DNA of 64,000 nucleotides from Roseofilum capinflatum BLCC-M114 (GTDB taxonomy: Bacteria > Cyanobacteriota > Cyanobacteriia > Cyanobacteriales > Desertifilaceae): the NCBI RefSeq assembly GCF_030068505.1, contig NZ_JAQOSO010000096.1, forward strand, positions 62,001 to 126,000, written 5' to 3'. Position numbers and translations under genes: made by a program. How positions within the stretch are numbered: position 1 is the first letter of the stretch; each line of letters opens with the position of its first letter. The notes beneath the pieces were generated by a model. It saw nothing but the letters and a program-made list of their open reading frames with translations. It did not search any database and was not told the DNA's origin. This document shows positions 60,428 through 64,000 of this stretch, one piece after another.

Positions 60428-61618
60428 TTATAGCTCAGTAAATCCCATGGTGGCTAGTTCTTGGCGGAGTCTTTCGCCTTCTGTGGGATTGATGCCTTTG
60501 TAAAGGCCGATCGCCTCTTTAAATGCTTTGAGGCTTTCGGGAACGTTGCCCCCTTTGAGATAGGTAACCCCTAGGTTTTGATAGGCTTGGGCATATTGAG
60601 GGTTATATTGTATGGCTTTGCGATAGGCAGCGATCGCGCTGTCGAGTTTTCCCAGCGTCTTAAACGCCATCCCTCGGTTAAAGTAACCGGTGGCAAACGT
60701 GGGGTCAATTTCGATGGTTTTCTGGTACATTAACAGGGCATCGCCTAGGTTGCCTTGGGCTTGTAGCAAGTTGCCCAGGTTATTATAGGCTCCCAGTTTT
60801 AGGGGCAATAACACCTCTATGGCGATCGCCTTTTTATAATACTTGATGGCTAGGGCAAACTGTTGCAGGCGACTGTATGCCAATGCCAAATGATAATAGA
60901 GTTCAAAGCGGACTAAATCGCTCGTATCCTGGGATAGGGCGCTTTCTAAGACCTCAATTCCCTGTTTGATCTCTCCCATTTGGCTGTAGAGCGCTCCCAA
61001 TTTGCTGCAAGTGTAGGGGTCTCCAGGATGCTCTTTTAAGTAGCTCTCCATGGCTAATTTCGCCCGCTCTGCCTTGTTTTGAGCGGCGATAATGCTGGGT
61101 TGATAGCCATAGTGATCGATCGCGATCGTTGGTAAACTGGCAATTTTCCAATTGGGTTCATACTTTAACAACGCTTCGACCGAATCATCCACAATGGCAT
61201 GATAGGGACGGGTAAATTGTACTTGGGGATGATTGCGAAATAGGCGAGACACCAGGGAATAAGGAGATTGGGTGGCTCCAATTTCATGACGAATGAGGTT
61301 AATCACTAAATGTTCTTCTGAAGTTATGGCCTGTTTCAAGGGGTTAATTACGCCAGGATTTAAGTGTTCATCGGCATCTAGGACTAAAATCCAGTCTCCC
61401 TGTGCATATTTGAGGGACTCATTACGGGCGATCGCAAAATCATTGCACCATTCAAAATACTCGACCTGTGCCCCCCATTGCTTGGCAATCTCCACGGTGC
61501 GATCCGTTGAACCGGTATCTAACACCACCATTTGATCGACCACATCTTTGACGCTTTTCAGACAAGCGGGAAGATTTTCTTCTTCATTTTTAACAATAAT
61601 GCACAGGCTTAACTTCAT
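60428..61618 (-). CDS. Family 2 glycosyltransferase fused to TPR repeats
   Basis: A 396-residue protein starting MKLSLCIIVKNEEENLPACL (ATG 61618). Residues 1-110 are a GT-A domain with KNEEENLPACLKSV, DTGSTDRTVEIA and the DADEHLNP metal-binding motif. Residues about 180-395 carry TPR units (AYSRLQQFALAIKYYKKAIAI, GNLGDALLMYQKTIEIDPTFATGYFNRGMAF, GKLDSAIAAYRKAIQYNPQYAQAYQNLGVTY). This is a common layout for cyanobacterial glycosyltransferases of unknown acceptor. The intergenic sequence upstream is a run of AATTAAC units plus a repeat. Confidence 0.9.
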   Translation of the reverse strand: MKLSLCIIVKNEEENLPACLKSVKDVVDQMVVLDTGSTDRTVEIAKQWGAQVEYFEWCNDFAIARNESLKYAQGDWILVLDADEHLNPGVINPLKQAITSEEHLVINLIRHEIGATQSPYSLVSRLFRNHPQVQFTRPYHAIVDDSVEALLKYEPNWKIASLPTIAIDHYGYQPSIIAAQNKAERAKLAMESYLKEHPGDPYTCSKLGALYSQMGEIKQGIEVLESALSQDTSDLVRFELYYHLALAYSRLQQFALAIKYYKKAIAIEVLLPLKLGAYNNLGNLLQAQGNLGDALLMYQKTIEIDPTFATGYFNRGMAFKTLGKLDSAIAAYRKAIQYNPQYAQAYQNLGVTYLKGGNVPESLKAFKEAIGLYKGINPTEGERLRQELATMGFTEL

Positions 61619-61659
61619 AATTAACAATTAACAATTAACAATTAATAATGGGTAATTGG

Positions 61660-61812
61660 GATTTGATATCATGTCCGGTTAAACAGTTGTCATTGCGACC
61701 GAAGGGAAGCAATCTCCAAGATTACCGGGACGGCTGAGATTGCTTCATTCCGCTTCGCTCCATTCGCAATGACATACTATAACTGATCCAACGGACTTGA
61801 TATGATCCCCCC
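61660..61812. repeat. CATTGCGA-type dispersed repeat, second copy
   Basis: TGATATCATGTCCGG with AACAGTTGTCATTGCGA at the left and TCGCAATGACATACTATAAC with CGGACTTGATAT at the right are long imperfect inverted ends. It matches 34452-34575 in reverse. The nearby 61619-61650 is a tract of AATTAAC units. Confidence 0.65.
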
Positions 61813-61856
61813 ATCCCCCCATCTCCATCCTCTAGAAGACGGGGAGAATGAGACGT

Positions 61857-62495
61857 TCAGGGACTCTCGAATTCTTCGCAGTCGCAGACAATGCTACTGA
61901 GAAAATCTTTGACAATGGCGATCGGCAACTCTAACTGTACCCCAACGCGATCCACAAAGGCGATCGCATCATTGGCCACTTGTTGCACGCGCTGGCCATC
62001 CACATAGAGTCCTTCCGTCGGATATTTCTGCAAGAACTCTAACAGGGAAATCTGGCCATCATCACTGGCAGATAGGGTAACCGCAGAGCGCAGAGCTTGA
62101 ATATTGGCTTTTCCCGACCGGGTACTAAATAAATAGCCTAATTCAAACAACACATACTCTCCCGGTAAGGAGTAAAACACCCGATCTACAAATAACAAGT
62201 TAAGTCCCACGTTATAGGTTAATAACTCGCGCATTTGCTCTGGCTCGGCATTGGCCGAATCAAGAATAAATCGAACGATCGCCGATTGTTCTCCCGTTTC
62301 CACAAATTCGGTCAAATCGGCAACCGGAACCGATCGAGAAACGGGGCCATACTTAAACACGACTCGTTCAGCACCGAGAGCTGCGGAACTTCCTAAACAC
62401 AGACTCGCAGCCGCCGCGCACACTAGGGGACGGGTGCGAACCATCCACTGAGAAACCTGGTGTTGAATGGACTGTATAACTGTAGACATAAGCAT
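61857..62495 (-). CDS. Secreted DUF1400 domain protein
   Basis: A 212-residue protein (start 62495; MSTVIQS at 62489 is an alternative). A signal peptide (PLVCAAAASLCLGSSAALGA) is followed by a stand-alone DUF1400 domain: AERVVFKYGPVSRSVPVADLTEFVETG, ALRSAVTLSASDDGQISLLEFLQKYPTEGLYVDG. DUF1400 normally precedes an alpha/beta hydrolase in cyanobacteria, but here the hydrolase is absent and the protein ends soon after CDCEEFESP. A paralogue follows at 62522-63316. Confidence 0.8.
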   Translation of the reverse strand: MLMSTVIQSIQHQVSQWMVRTRPLVCAAAASLCLGSSAALGAERVVFKYGPVSRSVPVADLTEFVETGEQSAIVRFILDSANAEPEQMRELLTYNVGLNLLFVDRVFYSLPGEYVLFELGYLFSTRSGKANIQALRSAVTLSASDDGQISLLEFLQKYPTEGLYVDGQRVQQVANDAIAFVDRVGVQLELPIAIVKDFLSSIVCDCEEFESP

Positions 62496-62521
62496 TGAGT
62501 CTCAAAGGTAATCAACCGGAT

Positions 62522-63316
62522 TTACTCAACGGTGGCGCTGAGACGAGAAAGGTTTGTGAAGCTGACGGACTCTAACACAATGGAATCATCGACTGTATTT
62601 TTAATCATAATTCCATCTTCCGTCACTTCCGCCGTATAGCTGCTGGGTTTGCAGGTATTGCTCGCAGGAGTAGAAGCAGAGAGTCCGTCAGTTGTGGGCA
62701 GATTACTGGAGTCTTCGCATTCACAGACGATATCTTGCAGGAAGCTTTTGGCCACTTCTAAGGCAGGAATAATCCGCTCGACCAGAGCTTTTGCTTGTAA
62801 ATAAAGCGGCTCTAAGTTAGTCACATCAACGGTAATAGTTTCGATGGGATAGCGTTCGAGCAAGCTGATTAACGACAGTTCCCCGTCTTCTTCCACGGCT
62901 TCTAGGAGGGTATTTTTGACCGCTTCTAAATCCTGGCTACTCGCGGATGAGGCGATCGCCTGATCTAATTTCAGGACAACAAACTCCCCTGTGGAGGTAT
63001 TTACCAAGTCTCGGAAAAAGTTAGGATTGACTCGAATCGATAAATTCAGGATATCTTGGACTTCCGAGGGGACTTGATCCGTATTGTCTAAGAAGCGCTG
63101 TAAATCCGAGGGAATTGTACCATTGCGGGCAAATTCTCTCAGTTCGCGCACCCCTAGGGTGACTTCCTCAGATTTATATTTGAAAATGATCGTATCCGCA
63201 GCTTGGGCAGTGGGAGCAAAACACACCAGACTGGCTGCACTGGCTGCGGTTCCCAACAAAGCGGCGATCGCTCCTTGGCGAAAACGATCTAGGGCATTGA
63301 TGCTAACTCTATCCAT
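62522..63316 (-). CDS. Secreted DUF1400-like protein with extra C-terminal part
   Basis: A 264-residue protein; ATG 63316 (MDRVSINALDRFRQGAIAAL) has a GAGGAG site 6-11 bases upstream, so the 36 extra residues of the longer frame are rejected. Signal peptide with AAS and AQA cleavage region, then a DUF1400-like domain: ADTIIFKYKSEEVTLGVRELREFARNGTIPSDL and SLISLLERYPIETITVDV. The C-terminal 70 residues (Ser/Thr-rich, then EDGIMIKNTVDDSIVLESVSF) are unique to it. Both paralogues end the core with a CxC-type piece (VCECEDSS, VCDCEEFE). They are 26 bases apart and likely co-transcribed. Confidence 0.8.
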   Translation of the reverse strand: MDRVSINALDRFRQGAIAALLGTAASAASLVCFAPTAQAADTIIFKYKSEEVTLGVRELREFARNGTIPSDLQRFLDNTDQVPSEVQDILNLSIRVNPNFFRDLVNTSTGEFVVLKLDQAIASSASSQDLEAVKNTLLEAVEEDGELSLISLLERYPIETITVDVTNLEPLYLQAKALVERIIPALEVAKSFLQDIVCECEDSSNLPTTDGLSASTPASNTCKPSSYTAEVTEDGIMIKNTVDDSIVLESVSFTNLSRLSATVE

Positions 63317-63568
63317 CGCGTTCTCCTCAACAGATGTGACTCTATGATAAGCATGATTGGCTCTGCTTGAATCTAAATCCCTTAAAAAATTAAAAATTAC
63401 GCCCGATCTCAATGACCCGCCCAAAACCTTGATGTACTGTTATAGAGCCTTCCCCTCATTTCCCCATCTTGCCATCCTCTTCAAAACCGGGCGCTTTTCA
63501 GGGAAGATAAATAAAGGAGGTTTAAACCCTCCTCTTGCGATCCAATCAACTATAGATTAAGCAACCTT

Positions 63569-64000
63569 ATGAATTCAGTCCTCGCCCCTGAGCAGAACTC
63601 AACCCGTGAAATCCCCTTATCTCCTGCCCAGCAGAGTCGTCCTGTGTTTCCCTTTACCGCTATTGTGGGACAGGAAGAGATGAAACTCGCCCTGCTGCTC
63701 AATGTGATTGACCCAAAAATTGGGGGAGTGATGATTATGGGCGATCGCGGTACGGGAAAATCGACAACTATCCGCGCTTTAGCCGATTTATTACCCGAAA
63801 TCGAAATCGTTGCCGATGACCCCTTTAACAGCGATCCCCACGATCAAGAGCTGATGAGTGATGAAGTCAGACAACGAGTGAGCAACCAAGAAACCCTCCC
63901 CATTACGCGCCGCAAAGTGATGATGGTAGATCTGCCTCTGGGGGCAACCGAAGACCGGGTATGCGGAACCATTGATATTGAAAAGGCTCTTTCTGAAGGG
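63569..64000 (+). CDS. chlI: Magnesium chelatase subunit ChlI, 5' part
   Basis: The gene starts at ATG 63569 (MNSVLAPEQNSTREIPLSPA) and runs off the right edge after 144 codons. The AAA+ core is clear: RPVFPFTAIVGQEEMKLALLLNVIDPKIGGVMIMGDRGTGKSTTIRALADLLPEI, with Walker A GDRGTGKST, and later KVMMVDLPLGATEDRVCGTIDIEKAL. ChlI hydrolyses ATP to drive Mg insertion into protoporphyrin IX, the first committed chlorophyll step. The N-terminal 20 residues are poorly conserved. AAAGGAGG at about 63513-63520 lies too far upstream to be its ribosome-binding site. Confidence 0.97.
   Translation, partial: MNSVLAPEQNSTREIPLSPAQQSRPVFPFTAIVGQEEMKLALLLNVIDPKIGGVMIMGDRGTGKSTTIRALADLLPEIEIVADDPFNSDPHDQELMSDEVRQRVSNQETLPITRRKVMMVDLPLGATEDRVCGTIDIEKALSEG

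Noticed and set aside
63513-63520. Ribosome-binding site of chlI (AAAGGAGG)
   Set aside because: It lies about 49 bases before the chlI ATG; the nearest frames after it are not supported as genes.

Overview
The window comes from a cyanobacterium, most likely a filamentous non-heterocystous (Oscillatoriales-type) one. The evidence is the very frequent HIP1 octamer GCGATCGC, the Mg-chelatase gene chlI, the NDH-1 genes ndhD and ndhF, a Ycf33/DUF751 gene, XisH/XisI, and many dispersed short repeats. Genus cannot be fixed from the sequence; a Roseofilum/Desertifilum-like organism is a guess.

Layout. 1-19.3 kb: small membrane and regulatory genes (a MerR regulator facing a PepSY pair across a MerR-type promoter), an SbcC/Rad50-like ATPase, a patatin lipase, tRNA-Ser(GCU), a decayed geranylgeranyl-reductase-like gene, a GHL10 glycosidase, a YihY/BrkB protein, a photolyase, a Uma2 nuclease, a TpsB porin and two tandem Rpn nucleases. 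19.4-34.6 kb is an accessory-rich zone built around housekeeping genes (hypF, nagZ, rbfA, radA). It holds MNT/HepT remnants, a Fur/PerR-like regulator, an AAA ATPase + TPR pair, a methyltransferase, XisHI, an AbrB/VapC pair and BrnTA. 34.6-45.5 kb: ndhD and ndhF, an ArnT-type glycosyltransferase, a transporter-HEAT-cNMP fusion, a peroxiredoxin-like protein and hemC. 45.7-52.3 kb: two large membrane-anchored Ig-like proteins separated by an AT-rich pyruvyl-transferase gene. 52.4-64 kb: an SLH-GHL10 protein, a triplicated promoter-RNA array, a chemoreceptor, an alanine/glycine symporter, an M15-like membrane protein, a GT2-TPR protein, two DUF1400 secreted proteins and the start of chlI.

Main discoveries. 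(1) At 54152-55208 a unit of about 362 bp is repeated three times. Each copy has an intact sigma70-type promoter and a long-range closing stem that co-varies between copies (G-C in copy 1, A-U in copies 2 and 3). It is best read as a tandem array of an unrecognised structured RNA. (2) Downstream of radA the last about 180 bp of radA recur twice, each time after a small gene pair (xisHI, then abrB/vapC). The copies share a left boundary at a 15-bp palindrome-like site, which is exactly inverted in one copy. Accessory modules also sit against truncated copies of the radA 5' end and of nagZ, and the nagZ remnant has junctions at HIP1 sites. (3) Short mobile repeats are unusually well resolved. 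A 139-bp TA-flanked MITE splits vapC, and removing it on paper restores the frame. Related repeats sit in frame inside hypF (twice) and inside the 1073-aa Ig-like protein (twice).

Functional threads: tetrapyrrole synthesis (hemC, chlI), NDH-1, hydrogenase maturation (hypF), cell-envelope work (nagZ, GT39, SLH-GHL10, M15-like, TpsB, pyruvyl transferase), DNA repair (radA, phr, SbcC-like) and several toxin-antitoxin or defence-like modules.
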